Shown: positions 27,818 through 37,052, numbered from the stretch's first letter. The stretch is 46,054 bases of DNA from Actinomycetales bacterium (GCA_018970205.1 JAGWWW010000008.1:1-46054); one strand, 5' to 3'. The notes: generated by a model not told the origin, from the sequence alone. Made by a program: numbers and translations.

Positions 27818-29383
27818 CTACTTGCGGACGGTGACGGTGGTTGCGGTGCCGGTGACGGCAGGCGCCGCGCCCTGGGCCGGCAGGAAGAGCCGATAGGTGC
27901 CGCCGCTGCGCAACGTGTAAGCGAGCTTGGCCTTGCCGCTGCTGTCGGTGTAGGCGGATGTGACGCTGACCCAGGTTCCGCCGGGTTGTTGGTATTGCAG
28001 GTAGGCCTGCACATTCGCCATCGGCCGGGTTGCGCCGGTGCGCAAGCCATCGGTGACCGAGACGACAGGGCGGATGACGGTGCCGGACTTCACCGACGTC
28101 AGTAGGGGGCTGAAGGCGACCCGGCGCAGGTTCATCTCCGTGGCCGAGATCGCGGGCAGGACGGTGTCGTTGCACGCGCCGGCCGGCAAAGTCTTGGCCT
28201 GCTCAAGCGCCGGGCAGACGTCCATCAGCCGATTGCCGAGTTGGTAATAGTTGGTCGTCGACCACAGCTTCGGCAGCACCGCCCACCACAGTTGCGCGGT
28301 TGCGTCGTCACCCATGCCCTTGATGGTGCGGCCGTTGAAGGTGCCGCCGGCGCTCATGAGGTACGCCGCCTTGTTGCCCACACCGCTGTTGGTGTGGACG
28401 CCGCCGTAGTCCTCGTTGCGCGGGTCGGTGTCCCAGCAGGGGCTGCTCATACGGTCCGGTTGGTAGCCCTTGCACGACGTGGCTTGGCCGCGCAGCCGGA
28501 TGGGCTTGACGGTGACGCCCATGGAGTACGGGTCCTTCATGCTTCGCAGCCACGGCACGGGCTTGCTGGACACGGAAGCCCACATGTGACCCTCGCCGAT
28601 CGTCCAGTCGTCGAGGATGCTGCCGTAGTCCTTGAGTTGCTTGGCGCGGTCGACGAGCTCCCCGAAGATGTCGCTGATGGCCTCGTTGATAGCGCCGGAC
28701 TGCCCTTGGTAACTCAGGTTCGCCCGCAGGTCGGTCACGCCGTGCTGCATCTCGTGCGCGATGACGTCGGACAAGCCGGCGAGACCGGAGCCGATCGACA
28801 TGCTGCCGCCGACCATGCCGTCAGGCGCGGGTTGCCAGAAGGCGTTGTCGCCGTTGCACACGGCGAAGCCGGTGGCAGGGTCGACGACGGTGCCGTCGCA
28901 CATGTTCACTGCGGCGCTGAGCACCCGCGGATAGGTCGGGTCTCCCTGCACGCCGAGGCCGATGTTGTCGGTCAGGTCGTAGCCGAACCGTGAGAGGTAG
29001 AAGGTGTAGACGTCGCCGAGAAGGTTGTAGACCTGGTGCACCTGCTGGTCCAGGTACACATTTGCCGGCTCCCCCTCCATCCGTCCGACGGTGCCGACGG
29101 GGTTCCTCGGGTCGAGGTCCGAGACCTCGCACCACCACTGCCGATTGACGACTCCCTGGTTGTCGCAGACCACGCGGTTCAAGATGCCGCGCGACTGTGG
29201 GGCAGGGGCGGCGGCGCGGGTGACGGCGACCGCGATGTTCGGCTGGTGCGCCGAGCGCAGCCCGAAGGCGGACGCGGCGCCAGATGCGGTGGCCTGGGAG
29301 TGAGAAGACCCCGCAGCGGCCAGGAGGATCGCGCATGCCGTGCCCGCAGCCGCCGTGACGGCGGTTCGAAGAACGCTTCTCAT
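27818..29383 (-). CDS. Secreted thermolysin-like (M4) metallopeptidase
   Basis: A 521-residue exported protein. A signal peptide (VLRTAVTAAAGTACAILLAAAG) is followed by a short N-terminal region and a zinc peptidase domain: HEMQH within DVIAHEMQHGVTD (residues 210-214), third zinc ligand Glu234 in INEAISDIFG, and the transition-state His330 in GVHTNSGVGNKAAYL. These are the three diagnostic blocks of family M4. The C-terminal about 100 residues (SVKSGTVIRPVVSVTDG to the end) look like one immunoglobulin-like domain. The usual 200-residue FTP/PepSY propeptide is missing; fewer than 100 residues lie between signal peptide and catalytic domain. Six or more cysteines suggest disulfides. GAGAGGAG precedes the ATG. 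Probable extracellular protease. Confidence 0.85.
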   Translation of the reverse strand: MRSVLRTAVTAAAGTACAILLAAAGSSHSQATASGAASAFGLRSAHQPNIAVAVTRAAAPAPQSRGILNRVVCDNQGVVNRQWWCEVSDLDPRNPVGTVGRMEGEPANVYLDQQVHQVYNLLGDVYTFYLSRFGYDLTDNIGLGVQGDPTYPRVLSAAVNMCDGTVVDPATGFAVCNGDNAFWQPAPDGMVGGSMSIGSGLAGLSDVIAHEMQHGVTDLRANLSYQGQSGAINEAISDIFGELVDRAKQLKDYGSILDDWTIGEGHMWASVSSKPVPWLRSMKDPYSMGVTVKPIRLRGQATSCKGYQPDRMSSPCWDTDPRNEDYGGVHTNSGVGNKAAYLMSAGGTFNGRTIKGMGDDATAQLWWAVLPKLWSTTNYYQLGNRLMDVCPALEQAKTLPAGACNDTVLPAISATEMNLRRVAFSPLLTSVKSGTVIRPVVSVTDGLRTGATRPMANVQAYLQYQQPGGTWVSVTSAYTDSSGKAKLAYTLRSGGTYRLFLPAQGAAPAVTGTATTVTVRK

Positions 29384-29528
29384 GGCGCGAGACTCCTCTC
29401 ACACGTCCGCACAGGGTCGACCCCCGTGCAGTGCGGCTATGGTGGCACACCGTGCCGATAGGCGTCTGTGGCGAGCGTGGCAGAACAGCCTGAGAAGAGC
29501 ATGAGATGCATGGGAAGGGGTTGGTTTT

Positions 29529-31649
29529 GTGAGCCTTGACCAGACCATTCGTCTCGTTCTCGGCCTTGGCGCGACCATGGTTGTGCTCGTGCTCGCGGGC
29601 CTGCGGCTGCGCCGCTTGTACGCGACTGTCAGCGCCGGGTCCGCGCCCGCGCAACCGCGGCGGGAGACCACAGAGGCTGTGCTCTCAGTTGCCGGCGAGG
29701 TGGCAGGGCAGCGCAAACTGCTCAAGGTCCTCGTGCCTGGCATCGCTCATGCGTTGGTGTTCTACGGCTTCGTCGTGCTGGGTCTGACCATCCTCGAGGC
29801 CTGGGGCGCCCTGTTCGACCCGGAGTACGCGATCCCCGTCGTGGGCACTTGGACCGCGATTGCATTCGCCGAGGACCTGTTCACGCTGGCGGTTGTCCTG
29901 GCCCTGGCGATGTTCAGCGTCATCCGGGTGCGCCAGTCGCCGGCCCGGCTAGGGCGGGGTTCGCGGTTCTTCGGCTCGCACACGCGCACTGCGTGGCTGG
30001 TCGTCGCACTCATCTCAGCGGTGGTGCTGACCTTGGTCGGGTACCGCGGCGCACAGGTTGCCTCGGGCCGCTTCCCCTATCCGCACGGCGCCTTCCTGTC
30101 GCAGTGGGCGGCTGGCGCGTTCAGCTCTATGAGCACCAGCGGGGTGCACGCGTGGGAGACGGCCCTGCTGCTGGCGAACATCGGGGTCATCCTCGGGTTC
30201 GGCTTGTTCGTGCTGCACAGCAAGCACATGCACATCCTCACGGCCGTCCCGAACATCTGGTTCGCGCGGCGGCCGAACGGGCTCGGGCCACTGCTGCCGA
30301 TGCACTCGCGCGGCGAGCCCATCGACTTCGAAGACCCTGCCGACGACGTCGTGCTGGGGTTGACCACCGTCGCGGACCTCTCGTGGAAGGCGCGGTTGGA
30401 CCTGCTCGCCTGCACCGAGTGCGGGCGTTGCCAGGCGCAATGCCCGGCCTGGCACACCGGCAAGCCGCTCTCGCCGAAACTGTTGGTGATGGACCTTCGT
30501 GACGCGATGCTGCAAGCGCCCTTGGATTCTTCGCCGGCTGCGGAACCTGCGGTGCTGGTCGGCGACCGCTCTGGTGCCGTGAACGCGGCCGACGACGGGT
30601 ACGACGCGCTCGGACACCGTTCCGGCGGTGAGTTCGCGGTTGACTCCGCGGTGCTGTGGTCGTGCACATCCTGCGGGGCGTGCGTCGACCAGTGCCCGGT
30701 CGACATCGAGCATGTTGACCACATCATGGAGATGCGGCGCGCGCAGGTGCTCGGCGACGGCGACTTCCCGGCTGAGTTGCAGGGGATGTTCCGCAACCTC
30801 GAGCGCTCCGCGAACCCGTGGGGCGCGCCTCCGTCGGGGCGCACGTCCTGGATCGACGAGGTCGAGTTCCCCGTGACCGTGCTCGGTCGCGGCGGAGTCA
30901 ATGAGATGCCCGACGACTACGACTACCTCTTCTGGGTCGGTTGCGCCGGGGCGTACGACGAGAAGGCGCGGCGCACGACGAAGGCCGTGGCCGAGTTGCT
31001 TTACATGGCGGATGTGAAGTTCGCCGTCCTCGGCGACGGCGAGACCTGCACCGGCGACCCGGCGCGGCGGGCGGGCAACGAGTTCCTGTTCTACGAGCAG
31101 GGCAAGGCGGTGGTGGAGACGCTCGACGCCGCGAAGGCCCGCGCGATCGTCGTCACCTGCCCGCACTGCTTGAACACCATCGGCCGCGAGTACCCGCAAC
31201 TCGGCGGCGACTACGAGGTCGTGCACCACACCGTCTTGCTGGCCCGGTTAGTCGAGCAGGGGCGGCTGACGCCGGTGACGCGCAACGACTCCTCGGTGAC
31301 GTTCCACGACCCCTGCTACCTCGGGCGGCACAACAGCATTTACGAGCCGCCGCGCGAATTGCTCGCATCGATCCCCGGGCTGCAGGTCAAGGAGATGGAG
31401 AGGTCGCGCTCGACGTCGTTCTGCTGTGGCGCCGGCGGCGCCCGCATGTGGCAGGAGGAGAGCATCGGCACGCGCGTCAACATCGAGCGCGCGGCTCAAG
31501 CCGCGGCCACCGGCGCCGATGCGGTGGTGGTGGCCTGCCCGTTCTGCAACGTGATGCTCGAGGACGCGGCCAATTCCGGTGAGCCCGCGCTCGCGGCCCG
31601 CGAGGTTTCGCAACTGCTGCTGGAGAGTGTCAAGCCCGCACAGGCCTGA
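29529..31649 (+). CDS. Membrane-bound HdrD-like iron-sulfur oxidoreductase
   Basis: A 706-residue protein. Residues 1-230 hold about six membrane helices resembling a nitrate-reductase gamma/HdrE-like cytochrome b part ([40 protein letters not shown]). Two [4Fe-4S] motifs follow: [12 protein letters not shown] and [12 protein letters not shown]. The C-terminal half has two CCG (DUF224) domains, with [16 protein letters not shown] and [13 protein letters not shown]. It probably passes electrons between quinone and a soluble donor such as an electron-transfer flavoprotein. I recall an essential homologue in M. tuberculosis (Rv0338c). Start is a GTG with a purine-rich stretch (GGGAAGGGG) upstream. 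It diverges from the metallopeptidase gene and stands alone. Confidence 0.88.
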   Translation: MSLDQTIRLVLGLGATMVVLVLAGLRLRRLYATVSAGSAPAQPRRETTEAVLSVAGEVAGQRKLLKVLVPGIAHALVFYGFVVLGLTILEAWGALFDPEYAIPVVGTWTAIAFAEDLFTLAVVLALAMFSVIRVRQSPARLGRGSRFFGSHTRTAWLVVALISAVVLTLVGYRGAQVASGRFPYPHGAFLSQWAAGAFSSMSTSGVHAWETALLLANIGVILGFGLFVLHSKHMHILTAVPNIWFARRPNGLGPLLPMHSRGEPIDFEDPADDVVLGLTTVADLSWKARLDLLACTECGRCQAQCPAWHTGKPLSPKLLVMDLRDAMLQAPLDSSPAAEPAVLVGDRSGAVNAADDGYDALGHRSGGEFAVDSAVLWSCTSCGACVDQCPVDIEHVDHIMEMRRAQVLGDGDFPAELQGMFRNLERSANPWGAPPSGRTSWIDEVEFPVTVLGRGGVNEMPDDYDYLFWVGCAGAYDEKARRTTKAVAELLYMADVKFAVLGDGETCTGDPARRAGNEFLFYEQGKAVVETLDAAKARAIVVTCPHCLNTIGREYPQLGGDYEVVHHTVLLARLVEQGRLTPVTRNDSSVTFHDPCYLGRHNSIYEPPRELLASIPGLQVKEMERSRSTSFCCGAGGARMWQEESIGTRVNIERAAQAAATGADAVVVACPFCNVMLEDAANSGEPALAAREVSQLLLESVKPAQA

Positions 31650-31802
31650 GCCGGCACCGCGCTGACCTGGCTCGGTTGCCCCGCACCCGCAGCAGTGCAA
31701 GCACGCGTCTGTTGCTGAAGCCGGGGGTGGCTTACGCCGTCACATTCTGCGCATCCGCGCGGCACTGGCCGGGATGCACGCCGTCACCGGCCCCCGGGAT
31801 GA

Positions 31803-31829
31803 CGAGGCACCTGCCGCACCGATGCCTCG
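31803..31829 (-). terminator. Possible hairpin after the acyltransferase gene
   Basis: CGAGGCA (31803-31809) and TGCCTCG (31823-31829) form a 7-bp stem with a 13-base loop, 15 bases past the stop codon. The rest of 31650-31844 holds no gene. Confidence 0.3.
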
Positions 31830-31844
31830 CCGCGGCTTGACCGG

Positions 31845-33944
31845 CTACCGCAGGAGCGCGGCGAACCGCGGCGCGAACAACCGTGCGTAGGTCGCTGTGA
31901 CGTGGTTTGAGTCGCGGTAGAGGACCATCCCCTGCCTGACTACATCGCACGGCCGCGGCGCCGGGCCGCAGAGGGTGTCGGTGAAGTCCAGCACCGCCGC
32001 CCCCGGCACGGTGCTCGCGGCCTTGGCATCCGCGCCGCCAAAGGCGAAGCCTTTGTCGCGCGGCATCGCACAGCGCTGCGGCGTGAACAAGTTCCTCGCC
32101 ACGCAGCGTGGGACGTCCACATCCATATGCGGTGTGTCGTGCATGACGTAGACCCGCGCGCCGGTCTTCACCAGCGTCGGCAGGGTCGAGGTGATGGCGG
32201 CGCCGATGGTGCGCTGCGACTCTTGCTCGCTGGCCCAGGCGGAGCCAGCGCGCACCTGATAGAACCGCTCGATTGAGGCGAGGATGAGAACGTCCGGCGG
32301 GTTCGCCTTGATCTCAGCCATGCGGTCGCGCTGCCACTGCCGGCAGGCAGCAGATGTGGTGCCGCGCACCTGGAAGTCGGGCATCGTGTACCAGGGGCAG
32401 CTGGCCCGGGTGCGCACGACGAGCCGGTAATGCCGCTGTTGGGCGGCGGCCTCCACCGCGGGGAACCATTGCGCCGCGTGCGAGTCGCCAAAGAGCATCA
32501 CGGTTTTCGATGACCGGGTGTCCCCGAAGATGCATGGCTTCTGGGTTGGTGCGGAAACGAGTAGACCCTGGCACCCGTTGCGGTAGAGCACCGGGCGGTC
32601 GGACTTGGCCTCTCGAGGGCCGATGATGTACGTGCCGGGAGGGAAAGTCGATGCCGCTGTCGGGTCGGGGAGGGCCACGCCGCCCGCTGGCGGCGCGACC
32701 ACTCGGCCAGTGCCGCCGGCGATGCTCGGGACGACCACGCCGCTGAGCACCACAGCGAGAGTGCAGGCGGTGCCGACCGCGAACGACCTGCGCGGCACAG
32801 CGCCGAGGAACCGTGAGCGCCGGATCGGGTCTTCCACGAAACGATAAGTCGCGGCGGCGAGCAGCAGCGACGCGATGACGCAGCCCAACCGTTCGAGCAA
32901 GGTCACGTCCCGCCGGGCGTAGGCGGCGATGAACACCAGTGGCGGCCAGTGCCAGAGGTACCAGGAATACGAGATGCGCCCGAGGAACCGAAGCGGCCGC
33001 ACCGACAGCGCTCGCTGCACCAGTGTCGGCGCGCCGGTGCGGATGCCGGAGGCGATGAGGGCCGCGGTGCCGACTGTGGGAAGCAGCGCGAGAAACCCGG
33101 GATACGGGGTGCTGGCGCTGGCTTGCGTCAACGACGCGAAGGAGAACGCGACCGCGCCGAGCCCACCGATGCCGAGGGCGACGCGCAGCGGTGTGCTGAC
33201 ACGCTGCCAGAACCGCACGCTCAACGCTAGCCCGGCGCCGAGTGCGAGTTGCCAGGCGCGGGCAGGCGTGCTGAAGAAGGCATACGGCTGGCTGGTGTGC
33301 GTGAGGACAACGGAGAGTGCGAAGGACGCGATGGCGATGACCGCCACGGCTGCTGCCCACTGGCGGCGCATGAACGTGCGGATGTTGCGCCGGGTTGCGA
33401 AGGACGCGATGCCCGCGAACAGCAGCGGCCACAGGATGTAGAACTGCTCCTCCACGCTGAGGGACCAGTAGTGCAGCACGGGGCTCGGCGGGATGTCGAC
33501 GGCGAGGTAGTCGACCGCCTGGTGGGCGAACCACCAGTTGGCGATGTAGCCGCCGGCGGCCATCACGTCTTTGGCGGTTTGGCCCAGCGAGAGCGGGTCG
33601 AGCAGCACCAGCGACGCGCCCATGGTGACCAGGAGAACCAGCGCCGCAGCGGGCAAGAGCCGCCGCATGCGCCGCGCCCAGAACCTCGACAGCGAGAGCC
33701 GGCCGGTGCGCTCGATCTCGGCGACGATGAGGCCGGTGATGAGGAAGCCGGAGATGACGTAGAAGACATCAACACCGACGAAGCCGCCGCCGAAGTGCGG
33801 CACGTGGGCGTGGAACAGGACGACGCCGAGGACGGCGAGGGCTCGCAAGCCTTCAATATCGCCGCGGAACTCGGCGCCGGGTGCGGCAGATGGCTGTCCA
33901 GCGCGCTGCGTCGGCGCCCCGCCGCCCGGGCTGGTCGCGCTCAT
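31845..33944 (-). CDS. OafA-type membrane acyltransferase fused to an SGNH domain
   Basis: A 699-residue protein. The N-terminal about 390 residues are an Acyltransferase_3 membrane domain: RGDIEGLRALAVLGVVLFHA with the catalytic-type His, FVGVDVFYVISGFLITGLI, RFWARRMRRLLPA, and HYWSLSVEEQFYILWPLL. The C-terminal part is an SGNH hydrolase-like domain with MLFGDSHAAQW (Ser nucleophile block) and RDSNHVTATYARLF (Asp-x-x-His block). Such fusions move acetyl groups across the membrane and place them on cell-wall or surface polysaccharides. Target unknown. The ATG follows the dcd stop by seven bases, so the two genes are one transcript, though their functions look unrelated. Confidence 0.93.
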   Translation of the reverse strand: MSATSPGGGAPTQRAGQPSAAPGAEFRGDIEGLRALAVLGVVLFHAHVPHFGGGFVGVDVFYVISGFLITGLIVAEIERTGRLSLSRFWARRMRRLLPAAALVLLVTMGASLVLLDPLSLGQTAKDVMAAGGYIANWWFAHQAVDYLAVDIPPSPVLHYWSLSVEEQFYILWPLLFAGIASFATRRNIRTFMRRQWAAAVAVIAIASFALSVVLTHTSQPYAFFSTPARAWQLALGAGLALSVRFWQRVSTPLRVALGIGGLGAVAFSFASLTQASASTPYPGFLALLPTVGTAALIASGIRTGAPTLVQRALSVRPLRFLGRISYSWYLWHWPPLVFIAAYARRDVTLLERLGCVIASLLLAAATYRFVEDPIRRSRFLGAVPRRSFAVGTACTLAVVLSGVVVPSIAGGTGRVVAPPAGGVALPDPTAASTFPPGTYIIGPREAKSDRPVLYRNGCQGLLVSAPTQKPCIFGDTRSSKTVMLFGDSHAAQWFPAVEAAAQQRHYRLVVRTRASCPWYTMPDFQVRGTTSAACRQWQRDRMAEIKANPPDVLILASIERFYQVRAGSAWASEQESQRTIGAAITSTLPTLVKTGARVYVMHDTPHMDVDVPRCVARNLFTPQRCAMPRDKGFAFGGADAKAASTVPGAAVLDFTDTLCGPAPRPCDVVRQGMVLYRDSNHVTATYARLFAPRFAALLR

Positions 33945-33951
33945 CGTCCGC

Positions 33952-34533
33952 TCAGGGGTGGATGTCGGTGCGGTGGAAACTCTGCCAGGAGCGGCTCGGG
34001 GTCGGGCCGCGCTGGCCTTGGTAGCGCGAGCCGTAACGCTCGGAGCCGTAGGGGAACTCCGCGGCGCTGCTGAGGCGGAAGAGGCAGAGCTGGCCGATCT
34101 TCATGCCGGGGTACAGCAGGATCGGCAGAGTCGCGACGTTGGACAACTCCAAGGTCACGTGACCGCTGAAGCCCGGGTCGATGAATCCGGCGGTGGAGTG
34201 GGTCAACAGTCCGAGGCGGCCGAGGCTGCTCTTGCCCTCGAGGCGGCCGGCGACGTCGTCGGGCAGGGTGATGACCTCGTAGGTGCTCGCGAGCACGAAC
34301 TCGCCGGGGTGCAGGACAAAGGAGTCAGCCGGGTCCACTTCGACGAGGCGGGTGAGGTCGGGCTGCTCGATGGCCGGGTCGATGTGTGGGTACCGGTGGT
34401 TCTCGAAGGTCCGGAAGAAGCGGTCGAGGCGGACGTCGACGCTTGAGGGTTGGATCATCCCCGGCGCGAAGGGCTCGAGGACCACCCGGCCGGCATCGAT
34501 TTCTGCGCGAAGATCGCGGTCGCTGAGAAGCAC
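33952..34533 (-). CDS. dcd: dCTP deaminase (possibly dUMP-forming)
   Basis: A 193-residue trimeric nucleotide hydrolase of the dUTPase superfamily. Blocks: [55 protein letters not shown] with [13 protein letters not shown] (active site Ser, Arg and Glu), and the C-terminal [15 protein letters not shown], which closes over substrate. Actinobacterial and archaeal forms often convert dCTP straight to dUMP; I cannot settle that here. The start is a GTG at 34533 (an out-of-frame ATG overlaps it) with TAGGGT six bases upstream, a leaderless pattern. The acyltransferase gene follows closely. Confidence 0.94.
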   Translation of the reverse strand: MLLSDRDLRAEIDAGRVVLEPFAPGMIQPSSVDVRLDRFFRTFENHRYPHIDPAIEQPDLTRLVEVDPADSFVLHPGEFVLASTYEVITLPDDVAGRLEGKSSLGRLGLLTHSTAGFIDPGFSGHVTLELSNVATLPILLYPGMKIGQLCLFRLSSAAEFPYGSERYGSRYQGQRGPTPSRSWQSFHRTDIHP

Positions 34534-34539
34534 ATGGCG

Positions 34540-34545
34540 ACCCTA
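34540..34545 (-). promoter_or_regulatory. -10 element for dcd, leaderless spacing
   Basis: TAGGGT on the minus strand, six bases before the GTG start. The tRNA-Gly -10 candidate faces the other way 15 bp further on. Confidence 0.5.
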
Positions 34546-34559
34546 CCGGGGTGGGGCGG

Positions 34560-34565
34560 TAGCAT
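34560..34565 (+). promoter_or_regulatory. Possible -10 element for tRNA-Gly
   Basis: TAGCAT lies 46 bases before the mature tRNA end. No clear -35. Confidence 0.35.
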
Positions 34566-34611
34566 CGGGCAGACACGGAATCTGCGGGCTTCGGGCGGCG
34601 GGGACGTGTGC

Positions 34612-34682
34612 GCGGGTGTGGTTCAATGGCAGAACTTCAGCTTCCCAAGCTGACGGCGCGGGTTCGATTCCCGTCACCCGCT
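34612..34682 (+). tRNA. tRNA-Gly (anticodon CCC)
   Basis: Acceptor arms GCGGGTG (34612-34618) and CACCCGC (34675-34681) pair fully, discriminator T. The anticodon stem TCAGC/GCTGA encloses TTCCCAA, giving anticodon CCC for GGG codons. The T arm is GCGGGTTCGATTCCCGT. CCA is not encoded. A strong terminator follows about 95 bases later. Confidence 0.95.
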
Positions 34683-34776
34683 CTCGCGCAGGCGCGGCGT
34701 TGGTCTGCCGGGCCGTTTGACACCCGCGCCATGCATTGCGGGGATAGCCCCAGGTGCTACCCTGAGAACACATACC

Positions 34777-34808
34777 ACCCGGCGCCTCCGGCGCCGGGTC
34801 TTCTTTTC
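34777..34808 (+). terminator. Rho-independent terminator behind tRNA-Gly
   Basis: ACCCGGCGCC (34777-34786), loop TCC, GGCGCCGGGT (34790-34799), then CTTCTTTTC. A perfect 10-bp stem with a T-rich tail, the most classical terminator in the window. Confidence 0.85.
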
Positions 34809-34922
34809 CACACGGCTGTTGGGCGCGACATCACTGCGCTCAACACCAACGGAATGAGATCGGGCCCAACCCGCGCCCACGGGGAGGTGTCACACCGTTA
34901 CACGCGGACAACAGCTCTTGCT

Positions 34923-36173
34923 TCACGCCGCGAGGCACGCAAGAGGCACCACATGAACGCCCGATTCCAACGTGTAGGCGTATTCCGTTCCAGTGATAAT
35001 GGCGAGGAAGGCTGGCGAGCCGACACGTTCCAGGTCGATCCGAGCGTTGCGCAGAGTGAGGAGCGACTTCTCGGCCTCGGAGATTCGGGAACTACCGAGC
35101 TTGACTTCGATTGCACCCCAAGTGCGGTCCTCAAACTCAAGAATGATGTCAATCTCGAGCCCAGTGTTATCGCGGTAGTGGTACGCACGTCCGAAGCGGG
35201 CCTGGGCCAGACTGCGCAGGTCTCGAGTGACCATCGACTCAAAGACCTGACCGAAAAATCCGGGGTCATTGGCCAATCGATCCGCATTTACTCCCAGCGC
35301 AGCGCATGCGAGTGCTGGGTCTGCGAAGTGAAGCTTGGCGCTGCTGCGCAAGCGTGACTTCGAGCGCAGCGCGACGCTCCAAGCAGGCAGTTCATCAAGA
35401 ACGAAGACCCTGCTCAGTGCATCCAGATAGCGACGCGCCGTCCCGGTGTCGATAGCTCCGCCGTCCGCGGACACATCTTTCGCGAGCCCCTCAATCGTCG
35501 TTTCGCTTGAGATGTTCCTCGCCACGGATTCCACAAGCCGTCTCATGCGTACAGGATCATGGCGAACGCCTGTTGCAAGTGGGATGGCGCTCGAGTACAG
35601 ATCGTCGAGGTACGACCGGTTAAAGGAAACCGCTTGGCGCGGGCTGACATCGAGCAGAGCGGGCCAACCACCAGTGACGGCGGTCTCCGCGAGTTCGCGA
35701 TAGGTCATGGCGCTTTTCGCCGACACTCTGGCTCCTGATGCCAAGTCGTCCAGTGACACCGCCTCGGAGGATCGGCCAGATTCGGCCAAACCCATCGGTC
35801 GCATTCGCAGACGACCGATGCGACCCGCTCCCGAGTGTCTTGACGGGTCTTCAAGCGGAGTGGATGAACCCGAGAGAATGAATTGACCGGGCAGCCTTCG
35901 ATGATCGATTTCGTGGCGGATGACATTCCAAAGACTCGGTGCGAGTTGCCACTCGTCGATGAGCCGCGGAGCCTTACCGTCGAGCAGCGACTTCGGGGCT
36001 AGAGAAGCCAGTTCGAGCACCTCTGGCCCGGAGTCGAGGCGAAGGTGGCTACCAGCATGCTGCAGCGCAGTAGTTGTCTTGCCACAGCCGCGGGGACCCT
36101 CCACAAGCACGCCGCCCAGCGCCGCAAGCAACTCCACCATGGCGGCGTCCGAAGACCGAACTCGATAGGACAT
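34923..36173 (-). CDS. AAA_14/DUF4143 ATPase
   Basis: A 416-residue protein of a widespread accessory family. The N-terminal ATPase has Walker A GPRGCGKTTT (residues 26-35), Walker B RLIDEWQ and sensor 1 ILSGSST. After a helical middle part, the C-terminal DUF4143 region contains GLEIDIILEFEDRTWGAIEVKLG, which has the Asp...Glu-x-Lys layout of PD-(D/E)XK nuclease folds. Cellular role of the family is not established. TACGCT stands six bases before the ATG, so it is likely leaderless, and 23-bp direct repeats begin just upstream. Base composition and codon use are less GC-biased than in neighbours, and tRNA-Gly is near, so transfer is plausible; no tRNA-end duplication is visible. Confidence 0.9.
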   Translation of the reverse strand: MSYRVRSSDAAMVELLAALGGVLVEGPRGCGKTTTALQHAGSHLRLDSGPEVLELASLAPKSLLDGKAPRLIDEWQLAPSLWNVIRHEIDHRRLPGQFILSGSSTPLEDPSRHSGAGRIGRLRMRPMGLAESGRSSEAVSLDDLASGARVSAKSAMTYRELAETAVTGGWPALLDVSPRQAVSFNRSYLDDLYSSAIPLATGVRHDPVRMRRLVESVARNISSETTIEGLAKDVSADGGAIDTGTARRYLDALSRVFVLDELPAWSVALRSKSRLRSSAKLHFADPALACAALGVNADRLANDPGFFGQVFESMVTRDLRSLAQARFGRAYHYRDNTGLEIDIILEFEDRTWGAIEVKLGSSRISEAEKSLLTLRNARIDLERVGSPAFLAIITGTEYAYTLESGVHVVPLACLAA

Positions 36174-36179
36174 GTCCAG

Positions 36180-36185
36180 AGCGTA
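36180..36185 (-). promoter_or_regulatory. -10 element for the DUF4143 ATPase gene, leaderless spacing
   Basis: TACGCT on the minus strand, six bases (CTGGAC) before the ATG. The 23-bp repeats start nine bases further upstream, where a -35 or an operator would sit. Confidence 0.55.
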
Positions 36186-36193
36186 CCTGACTC

Positions 36194-36244
36194 TGCAACA
36201 CTTCTATCCCCGACTTTGCAACACTTCTATCCCTGACTTTGCAA
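36194..36244. repeat. 23-bp direct repeats upstream of the DUF4143 ATPase gene
   Basis: TGCAACACTTCTATCCC occurs at 36194-36210 and 36217-36233, each followed by a nearly identical six-base joint (CGACTT, TGACTT), and a third copy starts with TGCAA at 36240. The preceding CTGACTC at 36187 looks like the end of another unit. The 23-bp period equals a little over two helical turns. Position right behind the -10 suggests binding of a repeated protein, perhaps the ATPase itself. Confidence 0.85.
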
Positions 36245-36263
36245 TTCTCAGCCAGGCCCACCC

Positions 36264-36590
36264 CTACCCGTGCAGCGGGCGCAGTTCCACCTTGCGGTTG
36301 CAGGCCAGCGAGCCCTCCGAGGCGAGCCGGCGGGCAGTCTCCGCATCCGGCGCGTCAATAATCCAGAAGCCGGCCATGTGCTCTGGCAGGTCGTGTAGCG
36401 GGCCCTCTGTCACGTGGCCCTCGCCACCACGATTGTCGAAGACGACCGATTGCGATGGGCCATGGATCCCCATCGCGTACACCCAGTGACCGTCACGCCG
36501 TAGCCCATCGTTGAACGCGTCAATGGCCGCCATCTCGTCGGCGCTGGCAGGCTCATCGCCCTTGGCGATGACAGCGATGAAAAACCTCAT
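36264..36590 (-). CDS. YCII-related (DGPF-type) small protein
   Basis: A 108-residue protein with the dimeric alpha-beta barrel pattern of the YCII/DGPF family: MRFFIAVIAKGDEP opening, a helix (ADEMAAIDAFNDGLRRDG), VYAMGIHGPSQSVVFDN and the end block HMAGFWIIDAPDAETARRLAS. Members often sit near extracytoplasmic sigma factors, but none is present here, and most have no known activity. The ATG at 36590 has GGAGGAAG six bases upstream, which excludes a seven-codon longer frame. It may be co-transcribed with the DUF1801 gene 33 bp upstream. Confidence 0.85.
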   Translation of the reverse strand: MRFFIAVIAKGDEPASADEMAAIDAFNDGLRRDGHWVYAMGIHGPSQSVVFDNRGGEGHVTEGPLHDLPEHMAGFWIIDAPDAETARRLASEGSLACNRKVELRPLHG

Positions 36591-36623
36591 GTGACTTCCT
36601 CCTGTGGACATGTGCGCGAAAGC

Positions 36624-37052
36624 CTAGGCCAGAGCTTTCTCAATCAGTGCGCGGACTCGCGAGGCCACCTCCGGCGACCAAGAGGTGACGGCGTAGGCGC
36701 TCGGCCACATCTCGCCATCGTCGAGACGCGCGTTGTCGCTGAATCCCAATGTGGCGTAACGGGTGTTGAACTTGCCGGCATCCTGAAAGAAGAACACGGT
36801 CTTCTCGTTCCGCTGATACGCCGGCATGCCGTACCAGGTCTTGCATGTCAAACCCACATCAAGTTGCTTGACAAGTGTGTGCAGGCCCTCTGCGATAGCC
36901 CGATCTTGGTCGCGCATCTGCGCGATTCGTTCGAGCACGGCGGCTTCGGCCGCAGCGCCCTTCGCAGCAGATCTGCGCTCTGCCGCAGCGTCACGCATCG
37001 CGGCACGCTCAGCCGCTGTGAACGCCTTTGATTCGCTTGATTTCGCACCCAT
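36624..37052 (-). CDS. DUF1801 family protein
   Basis: A 142-residue protein. The first 50 residues are a charged, Ala-rich helix (AFTAAERAAMRDAAAERR). The rest matches the DUF1801 / YdhG-like fold: TCKTWYGMPAYQRN, VFFFQDAGKFNTRYATLGFSD, ARLDDGEMWPSAYAVTSW. Some relatives are annotated as iron chaperones (frataxin-like Fra), but evidence is thin. The ATG at 37052 has GAGGA nine bases upstream; a GTG two codons earlier is too close to that site. Likely in one transcript with the YCII gene. Confidence 0.85.
   Translation of the reverse strand: MGAKSSESKAFTAAERAAMRDAAAERRSAAKGAAAEAAVLERIAQMRDQDRAIAEGLHTLVKQLDVGLTCKTWYGMPAYQRNEKTVFFFQDAGKFNTRYATLGFSDNARLDDGEMWPSAYAVTSWSPEVASRVRALIEKALA

Noticed and set aside
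29353-29363. GTTCGAAGAAC as an SOS (LexA) box
   Set aside because: It lies inside the signal-peptide coding part of the metallopeptidase gene and lacks the N4 spacing of the actinobacterial LexA box.
34888-34903. GTGTCACACCGTTACAC as a second CRP-type site
   Set aside because: The half-sites are in the wrong order and spacing for TGTGA-N6-TCACA, and no gene start is next to it.
34612-36600. Integrated mobile element at tRNA-Gly
   Set aside because: No integrase gene and no copy of the tRNA 3' end is found on the far side of the DUF4143 gene, so there is no att-site pair.
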